From Candidatus Cloacimonadota bacterium (GTDB lineage: Bacteria; Cloacimonadota; Cloacimonadia; Cloacimonadales; Cloacimonadaceae), in the NCBI GenBank assembly GCA_012519465.1, contig JAAYQD010000395.1, positions 1 through 8,097 of the forward strand: DNA of 8,097 nt, written 5' to 3'. Numbering within the stretch: the first letter of the stretch is position 1; each line of letters opens with the position of its first letter. The position numbers were made by a program, and so were the translations under genes. Of the stretch, positions 1-5,322 are shown piece by piece. The notes below the pieces were generated by a model. It was not told the origin of the DNA and made no database searches. It saw only the letters and a program-made list of their open reading frames with translations.

Positions 1-476
1 ATAAATTCATCGATGGCCTTGCTGCAGCTATATCCCCAGCGGCTGATGCTGGTGGGACCCAGGAGCCTGTCATCAAGCTCGTTAAAAGGCACGTTTTCGC
101 TTTTGCCATAGATCTCGGAAGTGGAGGTAATCAGCACCTTAGCCTTGTGTTTATTTGCCAATTCCAGGATGTTATCCGTGCCCACGATATTGGTTTTGAG
201 GGAAAGCAGGGGGTTTTCGATGATGTATTTCACGCCCACGGCAGCAGCCAGATGATACACCTGATCCACTTTATCCATCAGCGATTCAAGGAGTTCCCTG
301 TCCAAAATACTGCCGATGGTATAACCAAAGTTTTTGTGATCTCTAAAGCTTTGGATATTATCCAGCCTGCCCGTGGATAGATTGTCTATCACGTGAACCT
401 TATGACCTGCCCCAAGCAGGCATTCTGCCAAATGAGAACCGATAAATCCGGCTCCACCTGTGATGAGTATCTTCAT
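1..476 (-). CDS. NAD-dependent sugar-nucleotide epimerase/dehydratase (extended SDR), N-terminal part
   Basis: The visible part is 158 residues; the gene continues past the left edge. It is an extended short-chain dehydrogenase/reductase with an N-terminal NAD(P)-binding Rossmann fold. The nucleotide-binding motif GGAGFIG lies at residues 7-13. D31 in VIDNLSTG ends the second strand and favours NAD. HLAAAVGV is at 75-82, TSTSEIYG at 117-124, and the catalytic pair Y149-x3-K153 sits in GYSCSK. The run LGPTSISRWGYSCSKAIDEF resembles proteins annotated as UDP-glucose 4-epimerase, UDP-glucuronate decarboxylase or GDP-mannose dehydratase, so the substrate is probably a nucleotide sugar for surface polysaccharide or LPS. 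The exact reaction cannot be told because the specificity-setting C-terminal half is missing. The ATG at 476 is preceded by GAGG with 5-nt spacing. It is divergent from kbl. It does not look like the SDR-type threonine dehydrogenase that often accompanies kbl. Confidence 0.9.
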   Translation of the reverse strand, partial: MKILITGGAGFIGSHLAECLLGAGHKVHVIDNLSTGRLDNIQSFRDHKNFGYTIGSILDRELLESLMDKVDQVYHLAAAVGVKYIIENPLLSLKTNIVGTDNILELANKHKAKVLITSTSEIYGKSENVPFNELDDRLLGPTSISRWGYSCSKAIDEF

Positions 477-558
477 TATAACCTCATAAAATTGGCGATG
501 TTACGCCGTGTGTGGGGTTTTTCCACCAACTTTTACATTGATTTGAAACCCTTGATTT

Positions 559-564
559 TGTCAA
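559..564 (-). promoter_or_regulatory. Candidate -35 element of the epimerase gene
   Basis: On the minus strand a perfect TTGACA lies about 85 bp upstream of the epimerase ATG, inside a small palindrome (CTTGA at 551-555, TCAAG at 561-565). No convincing sigma70-type -10 box stands 16-18 bp downstream. A TAAAAGTTGG string lies at 535-526, 23 bp away, which is too far for a standard pairing. The call rests on the -35 match and its place in an AT-rich stretch next to the gene. Confidence 0.3.
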
Positions 565-622
565 GCAAGAGTTTGAATTATCCGCCCTCACGCCCTGTTT
601 GTCTGCTGGGTCTTCCCTGTTA

Positions 623-682
623 ACCACCTTTGTCTCTCCTTTGTCTCGGCAAGGGTGAGACAAGGGTGGTACAAGGGAGGCT
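623..682. repeat. 14-bp inverted repeat overlapping 11-bp-period direct repeats
   Basis: ACCACCTTTGTCTC at 623-636 pairs with GAGACAAGGGTGGT at 657-670. This is a 14-bp inverted repeat with a single G-T wobble and a 20-nt spacer. TTTGTCTC recurs at 629-636 and 640-647. CAAGGGTG or CAAGGGAG recurs at 650, 661 and 672, so both arms carry an exact 11-nt period. The direct repeats let the arm pair in more than one register. It sits in the GC-rich core of the epimerase/kbl intergenic region. I do not recognise it as a named element. It may be a dispersed intergenic repeat or a structured leader. There is no adequate T-run on either side for a standard intrinsic terminator. Confidence 0.75.
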
Positions 683-685
683 AAC

Positions 686-700
686 GGGCGCGAAGCGCCC
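686..700. repeat. Perfect 6-bp GC-only hairpin
   Basis: GGGCGC at 686-691 and GCGCCC at 695-700 form a perfect stem closed by a GAA triloop. It follows the 623-682 inverted repeat by 3 bp and has no T-run after it. It looks like part of the same structured block. Confidence 0.7.
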
Positions 701-723
701 AGGGAACAGGGCACAGTGAACAG

Positions 724-778
724 TGGACTCTTTAGGGATCTCGCTGTGCGAGCAGAGGATAGAGTCCAGAGGGCAGAG
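724..778. repeat. 8-bp inverted repeat enclosing a second hairpin
   Basis: TGGACTCT at 724-731 is the exact reverse complement of AGAGTCCA at 771-778. Between them CTCGC-TGT-GCGAG forms a 5-bp hairpin with a triloop at about 741-753. As RNA from either strand this would be a long stem with an internal loop. Just upstream, CACAGTG and AACAGTG form an imperfect tandem 7-mer at about 712-725. From 779 to about 890 I see only an 8-bp tandem repeat (853-868) and no coding potential. Confidence 0.65.
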
Positions 779-852
779 ACAATAAAACGGCTGTTTGGTG
801 ATGGCATTGGCTTGGGGAGTTTCAGCGGCAGGGGATGGATACGGTGTGCGCA

Positions 853-868
853 CCTCAAATCCTCAAAT
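853..868. repeat. Exact 8-bp tandem repeat CCTCAAAT
   Basis: Two adjacent copies of CCTCAAAT lie at the boundary where the GC-rich core gives way to the AT-rich kbl promoter region. It is too short to assign a role. Confidence 0.6.
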
Positions 869-892
869 AACCTTGTCCGGCAGATAATTATA

Positions 893-922
893 TTGACAAA
901 TGCACCGCTTTGTAGGATTTGG
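893..922 (+). promoter_or_regulatory. Candidate promoter of kbl
   Basis: TTGACA at 893-898 is followed after 14 bp by TAGGATTTGG at 913-922. The second box is not a good sigma70 -10. It shares the TA-N4-TTGG pattern found upstream of the coiled-coil gene and the lpxB operon, and is reminiscent of Bacteroidota TAnnTTTG boxes. It would leave a leader of roughly 30 nt before the AGAGG ribosome site at 951-955. Confidence 0.4.
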
Positions 923-960
923 ATATATGAAAGAAAAAATAACTGAAAAAAGAGGTAAAA

Positions 961-2151
961 ATGTCTAAATCCATCAATGCTGATCTGCAGAAACAAATGG
1001 AAGAGATGAAGACTGCCGGTGTTTACAAGACGGAACGCATCCTTTCCACTCCCCAAAGCCCTGCCATCGGTCTCGCCGACGGGCAAGAAGTGCTCAATTT
1101 TTGTGCCAACAACTACTTGGGGCTTTCCAACAATCCTGAAGTGGTAAAAGCATCCCAGGAAACCATGGATAGATGGGGATACGGCCTTTCCAGCGTGCGC
1201 TTTATCTGTGGCACCCAAGAGCTGCACACCCAATTGGAAAAGGCTGTTTCCAAGTTTTTGGAAATGGAAGATACCATCCTCTATTCCTCTTGTTTTGATG
1301 CCAACGGCGGCGTCTTTGAACCCCTCTTGGGCGAAGACAGCGCCATCATTTCCGACGAACTGAACCACGCCTCCATCATCGACGGAGTGCGCCTCAGCAA
1401 AGCCAGACGCTACCGCTATAAACACTCCAACATGGAACAGCTGGAAGAGATGCTGAAAGACAGCCAGGATGCCAAATACAGAATGATTGTGACAGACGGC
1501 GTCTTCTCCATGGATGGTGATATTGCCCTTTTGCCCCAGATTTGCGACCTGGCAGAGAAATACGATGCCCTCGTGATGGTGGATGATTCCCACGCCACTG
1601 GTTACCTTGGCAAAACCGGTAGGGGCTCCCACGAACACTGCGGCGTGCAAGGCAGAGTGGATATCATCACCACCACCTTTGGCAAAGCCCTGGGTGGAGC
1701 CTCCGGTGGCTGCCTCTCCGCCAGCAAGGAAATCGTGCAGTTTCTGCGCCAGAAATCACGTCCCTACCTGTTTTCAAACACGCTCGCTCCCGCAGTTGCA
1801 GGCGGCGTCCTCAAGGTGATGGAGATGCTTTCCTCCTCCAGCGCCCTGTGTGAAAAGGTGATGGCAAATACCACCCGCTTCCACAAGGGAATGAGCGAGG
1901 CAGGCTTTGATCTGAAGCCGATGGAGACCGCCATTGTGCCCGTGATGGTATATGACGAGCCCTTGGCAGTGAAGATGGCTGATATGCTCCTCAAAGAAGG
2001 AATCTACGTGATTGGCTTCACCTATCCCGTGGTTGCCATGGGCACCGCCAGAATCCGTGTGCAGATTTCCGCAGCGCATACAGACGAGCAAATAGATACC
2101 GCCATCAGCGCCTTTGTGAAGGTTGGCAAAGAGCTGAAGGTAATCAAATAA
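961..2151 (+). CDS. kbl: Glycine C-acetyltransferase (2-amino-3-ketobutyrate CoA ligase)
   Basis: This 396-residue cytoplasmic enzyme matches the family length (E. coli Kbl is 398 residues). It is a PLP-dependent alpha-oxoamine synthase that converts 2-amino-3-oxobutyrate and CoA to glycine and acetyl-CoA, the second step of threonine breakdown. Visible motifs are NNYLGLS at 50-56, SSVRFICGTQELH at 77-89, H136 in the cofactor-stacking NHAS, and VDDSHATG at 207-214 with the PLP-binding D208 and H211. The Schiff-base lysine is K242 in TTTFGKALGG, and SRPYLFSN lies after it. The ATG at 961 is preceded by AGAGG at 951-955 with 5-nt spacing. The gene stands alone between its own promoter region and a strong terminator. 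No threonine dehydrogenase is adjacent, so its 2-amino-3-oxobutyrate supply must be encoded elsewhere. Paralogues such as 8-amino-7-oxononanoate synthase are less likely given the overall Kbl-like sequence. Confidence 0.95.
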   Translation: MSKSINADLQKQMEEMKTAGVYKTERILSTPQSPAIGLADGQEVLNFCANNYLGLSNNPEVVKASQETMDRWGYGLSSVRFICGTQELHTQLEKAVSKFLEMEDTILYSSCFDANGGVFEPLLGEDSAIISDELNHASIIDGVRLSKARRYRYKHSNMEQLEEMLKDSQDAKYRMIVTDGVFSMDGDIALLPQICDLAEKYDALVMVDDSHATGYLGKTGRGSHEHCGVQGRVDIITTTFGKALGGASGGCLSASKEIVQFLRQKSRPYLFSNTLAPAVAGGVLKVMEMLSSSSALCEKVMANTTRFHKGMSEAGFDLKPMETAIVPVMVYDEPLAVKMADMLLKEGIYVIGFTYPVVAMGTARIRVQISAAHTDEQIDTAISAFVKVGKELKVIK

Positions 2152-2172
2152 ACTAAAATAGCTTGAAATAAC

Positions 2173-2208
2173 AACCCCTGGCAGATCACTCTCCGGGGGT
2201 TTTTGTTT
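2173..2208 (+). terminator. Intrinsic terminator of kbl
   Basis: AACCCCTGG at 2173-2181 pairs over 9 bp (one T-G wobble) with CCGGGGGTT at 2193-2201. The loop is 11 nt, and the T-rich run TTTTTGTTT follows. It starts 22 nt after the kbl stop. On the minus strand the same hairpin is followed only by GTTATTTC, so it is much weaker in that direction. The 3' arm and T-run overlap the last codons of the convergent acyltransferase gene. Confidence 0.92.
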
Positions 2209-2812
2209 GGGGTGCCCTGATGCCTTCCCGCGCCTCAATGAATGCCCTTATCTCTTTTTCCAGCGTGGGAAACTGGCTTTTATCCGTCACATAAAAGGGG
2301 TCTGAATACTCCACCCTCACTTTGGTGAAGGGTTTGGGGATGCGAAAGCCATCCCAGGAATTGAGGCACCACTCCCGCTTGACTGTCACTCCGGCGGCGA
2401 TGATGGGGATTTTTGCCAAGAGGGCAATCTCAAAGACACCGGGTTGGATGCTCTCCACAGGGCCGCGGGGACCGTCCGGAGAGATCGCCAGTTGGTGCTT
2501 TTTTGCCATTTGTATCATCTCTCTCAGGGCACGGGTGGCGTTTTTGCTGGTGGAGCCGCGCACGGGGTTGTAGCCCAATTGGCGAAAGGGACCGGCGATC
2601 AGCTCTCCATCCTTGGAATCCGATACCATCACGGCGATGCCGCTGCCGATGCGGTGCATGGTGAGATAGAGGATATTGCGGTGCCAGGCAAAGTAGATAC
2701 AAAGCTGGTCATCGGGATTGCGGTTGACGATTTCCCAGCGCAGGAGCCTTCTGTAGATTCTGATAAAGAGTGCGCCCAGGCGGGCTTCCAGCCAAAGAAG
2801 GAGCTTATTCAT
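2186..2812 (-). CDS. DUF374 / lysophospholipid acyltransferase-family protein, probable lipid A acyltransferase
   Basis: This 208-residue protein has the DUF374 pattern of the LPLAT superfamily. An N-terminal hydrophobic/amphipathic segment (about 4-24) precedes the probable catalytic histidine H44 in FAWHRN. SDSKDGELIAGPF (64-76), RGSTSKNA (85-92) and the signature DGPRGP (113-118) follow, then an IIAAGV strand. Family enzymes move an acyl chain to a lipid at the inner face of the inner membrane. As I recall, the epsilonproteobacterial late lipid A acyltransferase LpxJ belongs to this domain family, which fits its position directly behind lpxB. It overlaps lpxB by 8 nt in ATGAATAA, so translation is probably coupled and its ribosome site lies inside lpxB. 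The last seven codons (QTKTPGE) are antisense to the kbl terminator. The family is confident. The lipid A substrate is inferred from context, and a phospholipid substrate is possible. Confidence 0.88.
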   Translation of the reverse strand: MNKLLLWLEARLGALFIRIYRRLLRWEIVNRNPDDQLCIYFAWHRNILYLTMHRIGSGIAVMVSDSKDGELIAGPFRQLGYNPVRGSTSKNATRALREMIQMAKKHQLAISPDGPRGPVESIQPGVFEIALLAKIPIIAAGVTVKREWCLNSWDGFRIPKPFTKVRVEYSDPFYVTDKSQFPTLEKEIRAFIEAREGIRAPQTKTPGE

Positions 2813-3956
2813 CGATATTCAGCATTTTGCTTATCAGGCGGGGCATCTCCTCGGAAGGGCGGGGAGTGCTGAGCATTCCACGTAGCAGGGAGAGTTCCTT
2901 GCGGATGTCTTCCAGCCTTTGCGGGTCGCCCAGGATGGCGGTAACGGTATCATAGATGCTCTGGGGGTTAAGGTCGTTTTGCACCAGCTCTGGTAGCACG
3001 TCTTTATCCAACACGATATTGGGCAGGCCGATGCGCTTTACCCTTACCAGTCTTCTGCCAATCAGATAGGAGATGGGGTTTGCTTTATAGCCTATCAGGA
3101 CGGGGGTTTCCAGGTAGGCACACTCCAGGGTGGCGGTGCCGGAGGTGCTGATCATAAAGCTGCTGTATTTCATCATCTCGTAGGTGTAACCATCTACGAT
3201 GTGAGCTCTTACATCTTTGTGCGAGGAGATGATATCCATGTAGAGCTGGTGATCTACGCTGCGGGCTTTGGAGAAGAGGAATTCATAGCGTTGGGGGTCA
3301 AATTTGGCGGCTGCTTCCAAAAAGGTGGGCAGCATCCTCTGGATTTCGCTGTTGCGGCTGCCGGGCATGAAGCCCAGCCACTGTTTGGCAGGATCCAGCT
3401 TGTAGAAGCGGGCAAAGGCATCCCTATCCAGCTCTATCTTAATCTCCTCACTGATGGGATGGCCCACGTAACTGCTGTTGATATTGTGGATATCCAGCAT
3501 TTCCTTTTCAAAGGGGAGGATGCAGGCAACGTGGTTTGTGCGTTGTTTCAGCTTGAACACCCGTTCGTGCTTCCATGCCCAAAACTGGGGGCAGATAAAG
3601 TAGAGGACGGGCAGCCGCTCGTGCTCTGCAATATTGGCAATGCGAAGGTTCAGGCCGGGATAATCCACCAATATCACCAGGTCTGGCCGCTCCCGCTTCA
3701 GATGCCTTTTTATCCCCGCTTCCACCTTCCAAAAGAAGAAGAGATGACGCAGCACCTCCACAAAGCCCATCACGGCAAAGCGGTGGAAAGGGTAGAGGGG
3801 CTTCAAGCCCAAAGCCTGCATGCGGGCTCCTCCGATGCCAGTGTGCCGGATGTCTGGAATCTGGGCATTGAGGCTTTTCATCACCAGGCTGGCGTGCAGG
3901 TCTCCAGAATTCTCTCCCACCAGCCAAAAGATGTGGTAAGGCCTGATATACTTCAT
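2805..3956 (-). CDS. lpxB: Lipid-A-disaccharide synthase
   Basis: This is a GT19 glycosyltransferase of 383 residues (E. coli LpxB is 382). It joins UDP-2,3-diacylglucosamine and lipid X into the tetraacyl disaccharide 1-phosphate of lipid A at the inner membrane. GENSGD is at 14-19 and AVMGFVEVLRHL at 61-72. D98 in VDYPGLN matches the position of the catalytic aspartate reported for LpxB. CPQFWAWKHERV is at 122-133, LPFEKEM at 147-153, and VGHP at 164-167. PGSR at 198-201 places R201 at the known key arginine, and SGTATLE (272-278) is the nucleotide-binding motif. I chose the ATG at 3956 over an upstream in-frame start at 4046. It overlaps the preceding stop as ATGA, gives the family length and begins right at the first beta strand. 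Position 2 of a three-gene operon. Confidence 0.96.
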   Translation of the reverse strand: MKYIRPYHIFWLVGENSGDLHASLVMKSLNAQIPDIRHTGIGGARMQALGLKPLYPFHRFAVMGFVEVLRHLFFFWKVEAGIKRHLKRERPDLVILVDYPGLNLRIANIAEHERLPVLYFICPQFWAWKHERVFKLKQRTNHVACILPFEKEMLDIHNINSSYVGHPISEEIKIELDRDAFARFYKLDPAKQWLGFMPGSRNSEIQRMLPTFLEAAAKFDPQRYEFLFSKARSVDHQLYMDIISSHKDVRAHIVDGYTYEMMKYSSFMISTSGTATLECAYLETPVLIGYKANPISYLIGRRLVRVKRIGLPNIVLDKDVLPELVQNDLNPQSIYDTVTAILGDPQRLEDIRKELSLLRGMLSTPRPSEEMPRLISKMLNIDE

Positions 3957-4522
3957 CCCATTGCCATCTTTCCTGAAAGCACCAAAGAGGTTACTATCGC
4001 AGCGGCAACCAATACTCCCAGAAAGACATAGAGCATGGATTGCCAAAAGCGGATGCCGAAGATTTTGGCAGCAAAGGAGCCGGTCCAGCCGCCTGTTCCC
4101 GGCAGAGGAATACCCACGAAGATGATCAAGCCGATGGCTTCAAAGCGTTTGATGACGTCCCCCTTGTTCTGGGCACGCCGATACAGCCATGCGGTGAAGC
4201 TTTTACCTATCTTCCAACGGGAGATAAAGTGCAGCACCTGCTCTATGAAAAGCAGGATGAAGGGGATGGGCAACATATTGCCAATGATGGAGATTAGCAC
4301 CACTTCTTGCCATGGCATATTAAAGAGCAGGATGCCCACGGGGATGGAGCCGCGCAGTTCGATGACTGGCAACATTGATATCAGGAGCAGGATAAAGGCG
4401 GGGCTGAGGCCATAACCCTTCAGCCAATCCACCGTGCGGGTGGCAATGGAGGAGGCATGCAGGCCGGGCACAGCCATGATCAGGAGTAAGAGCAGAAAGA
4501 GCAGCGCTTTTGGATTCTTCAC
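3953..4522 (-). CDS. COG2426-type small membrane protein ('small multi-drug export' family, DedA-like)
   Basis: This 189-residue integral membrane protein resembles PF06695/COG2426 ('putative small multi-drug export protein'). Residues 5-20 form a signal-like hydrophobic segment with a plausible cleavage near LHA-SS at 21-25. The family signatures VIELRGSIPVG (53-63) and IPLPGTGGWTGS (138-149) are both present. Hydrophobic spans lie at about 39-52, 64-98, 129-141 and 159-183. As I recall, structure prediction has linked this family to the DedA/TMEM41B lipid-transport superfamily through re-entrant loops carrying these motifs. Drug export is only an inherited name. The start is GTG at 4522: AGAGG lies 5 nt upstream, and no in-frame ATG fits. 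It is first in an operon and overlaps lpxB by 4 nt (ATGA), which suggests an envelope-lipid role, though this is inferred from position. Confidence 0.85.
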   Translation of the reverse strand: MKNPKALLFLLLLLIMAVPGLHASSIATRTVDWLKGYGLSPAFILLLISMLPVIELRGSIPVGILLFNMPWQEVVLISIIGNMLPIPFILLFIEQVLHFISRWKIGKSFTAWLYRRAQNKGDVIKRFEAIGLIIFVGIPLPGTGGWTGSFAAKIFGIRFWQSMLYVFLGVLVAAAIVTSLVLSGKMAMG

Positions 4523-4548
4523 ATATTCCTCTATTTATATTAATGATG

Positions 4549-4579
4549 CCAAGCTGTAATGATGTGCATATTTTGGCAA
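4549..4579 (-). promoter_or_regulatory. Candidate promoter of the COG2426-lpxB-acyltransferase operon, with an embedded inverted repeat
   Basis: On the minus strand TTGCCA (4579-4574) precedes TACAGCTTGG (4558-4549) by 15 bp, ending 26 bp before the GTG start. The boxes are themselves part of an inverted repeat, TGCCAA at 4547-4552 and TTGGCA at 4573-4578 with a 20-bp spacer. That could be an operator, or a by-product of the promoter motif. It lies in the 121-bp gap between two divergent transcripts. Confidence 0.35.
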
Positions 4580-4609
4580 GCGAAAAAGCACAGATCACCG
4601 GATTGAGGC

Positions 4610-4615
4610 TTGACA
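4610..4615 (+). promoter_or_regulatory. Candidate -35 element upstream of tadA
   Basis: A perfect TTGACA lies 28 bp upstream of the tadA ATG. A standard -10 would fall at about 4632-4638, where the sequence (TTTCTTG) is poor. TATACG at 4625-4630 is too close. If this element is used, the leader would be very short, which agrees with the lack of a clear ribosome site before tadA. Confidence 0.25.
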
Positions 4616-4643
4616 ATAAAGGGCTATACGCTTTCTTGACGCC

Positions 4644-5096
4644 ATGCAAGAGCAAGATTTGTATTGGATGCAAGAGGCCCTCAAAGAGGCACAACAGGCA
4701 TTGGCGGAGGATGAAATCCCCGTGGGTGCCGTGTTGGTAAAAGATGGCACTCTCATCTTGGGTGATCACAACCGCACGCGCCAGAGGCAAAACCCGCTGG
4801 CTCATGCAGAGAAATTGATTATCGACCAAATCATGCTCACCGATGCAAAATACCTCTACGATTACACGCTGTATGTGACCCTGGAGCCTTGCCTGATGTG
4901 CGCCGGCATCATCATCCACAGCCGGATGGGACGCCTCGTATTTGGCGCGCGCGATGCCAAGACCGGAGTGGTGGGCTCCATCTACAACGTATTGGCGGAT
5001 AAACACTTTAACCACCATCCCGTGGTTACCCGCGGGGTGATGGAGCTGGAGTGTTCCGCCCTCCTCAAAGGGTTTTTCGCAGCCAAAAGACAATAG
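4644..5096 (+). CDS. tadA: tRNA-specific adenosine deaminase
   Basis: This 150-residue zinc enzyme of the cytidine/deoxycytidylate deaminase fold converts A34 to inosine in the wobble position of tRNA-Arg(ACG). Zinc ligands and catalytic glutamate are all present: H54 and E56 in AHAEK, and C83 and C86 in EPCLMCAG. VPVGAVLV-like IPVGAVLV lies at 25-32 and RLVFGARDAKTG after the active site, as in E. coli TadA. The C-terminal helix ALLKGFFAAKRQ matches the tRNA-binding end, while the long basic tail of E. coli is absent. The ATG at 4644 aligns with the start of the family N-terminal helix (YWMQEALKEAQ). No strong Shine-Dalgarno sequence precedes it; AAAGGG at 4618-4623 is too distant. The gene ends 4 nt before a tRNA-Ser on the same strand, so the two are probably on one transcript. 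Confidence 0.95.
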   Translation: MQEQDLYWMQEALKEAQQALAEDEIPVGAVLVKDGTLILGDHNRTRQRQNPLAHAEKLIIDQIMLTDAKYLYDYTLYVTLEPCLMCAGIIIHSRMGRLVFGARDAKTGVVGSIYNVLADKHFNHHPVVTRGVMELECSALLKGFFAAKRQ

Positions 5097-5100
5097 CCGC

Positions 5101-5190
5101 GGAGAGTTGCCAGAGCGGTTGAATGGGACGGTCTCGAAAACCGTTGTATCCTTACGGGTACCCAGGGTTCGAATCCCTGACTCTCCGCCA
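5101..5190 (+). tRNA. tRNA-Ser(CGA)
   Basis: A complete 90-nt class II tRNA with encoded CCA. The acceptor stem is GGAGAGT (5101-5107) with ACTCTCC (5180-5186), discriminator G5187, and CCA 5188-5190. The D stem is CCA/TGG (5110-5112, 5124-5126). The anticodon stem is ACGGT/ACCGT (5128-5132, 5140-5144) with loop CTCGAAA and anticodon CGA at 5135-5137, reading UCG. The 18-nt variable arm at 5145-5162 folds as GTATCC/GGGTAC with a TTAC loop, which is diagnostic of serine. The T arm is CAGGG/CCCTG around TTCGAAT (5163-5179). Only 4 nt separate it from the tadA stop codon. Confidence 0.97.
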
Positions 5191-5194
5191 CCTT

Positions 5195-5216
5195 CTTGCC
5201 ATGGGGCAAGCTCTTT
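5195..5216 (+). terminator. Possible terminator after tRNA-Ser
   Basis: CTTGCC (5195-5200) and GGCAAG (5205-5210) form a perfect 6-bp stem with an ATGG tetraloop, starting 5 nt after the tRNA CCA end. The following CTCTTTCCCC is a poor T-run, so termination would be weak or assisted. The position right after a tRNA is the main argument. Confidence 0.4.
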
Positions 5217-5260
5217 CCCCATCCTGCCTTCAGGGTATTATCCCTCTTATATCACCACAC

Positions 5261-5292
5261 AAGAAAAGCGCCATCCGGGAGAGGACGGCGCT
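5261..5292 (-). terminator. Intrinsic terminator of the coiled-coil protein gene
   Basis: Read on the minus strand, AGCGCC (5292-5287) pairs with GGCGCT (5272-5267). Across one mismatch an inner TCC/GGA pairs, giving a GC-rich stem with a 6-nt loop. The run TTTTCTT (5267-5261) follows. It begins about 30 nt after the stop codon at 5323. The other orientation has no T-run, so it serves the minus-strand gene. Confidence 0.8.
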
Positions 5293-5322
5293 CTATGATT
5301 TAAAATCAAGCTAAGGGTGCGT

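Noticed and set aside
629..682. Short CRISPR-like array
   Set aside because: The units are 8-11 nt and adjacent, without spacers of 25-40 bp, and no cas genes are in view.
484..1650. Long minus-strand open frame (388 codons) across the intergenic region and kbl
   Set aside because: Its right half is antisense to well-conserved kbl codons, and the left half crosses the repeat block. The translation has no recognisable family pattern. It is a shadow frame.
3201..4031. Plus-strand open frame of 276 codons opposite lpxB
   Set aside because: lpxB on the other strand has full-length family motifs and catalytic residues. This frame shows none and has no supporting start context.
3957..4046. Upstream in-frame start that would extend LpxB by 30 residues
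   Set aside because: The extra residues (MAIHALCLSG...) do not resemble LpxB and would be encoded antiparallel in reading register to the tail of the COG2426 gene. The ATGA overlap at 3956 and the 383-residue length fit far better.
4320..5222. Minus-strand open frame of 300 codons through tRNA-Ser, tadA and into the COG2426 gene
   Set aside because: It runs antisense through a complete tRNA and a confident tadA, and overlaps the start of another gene. It is not plausible as a real gene.
5232..5245. Small hairpin AGGG/CCCT between tRNA-Ser and the minus-strand terminator
   Set aside because: Only 4 bp of stem with no T-run; well within chance.
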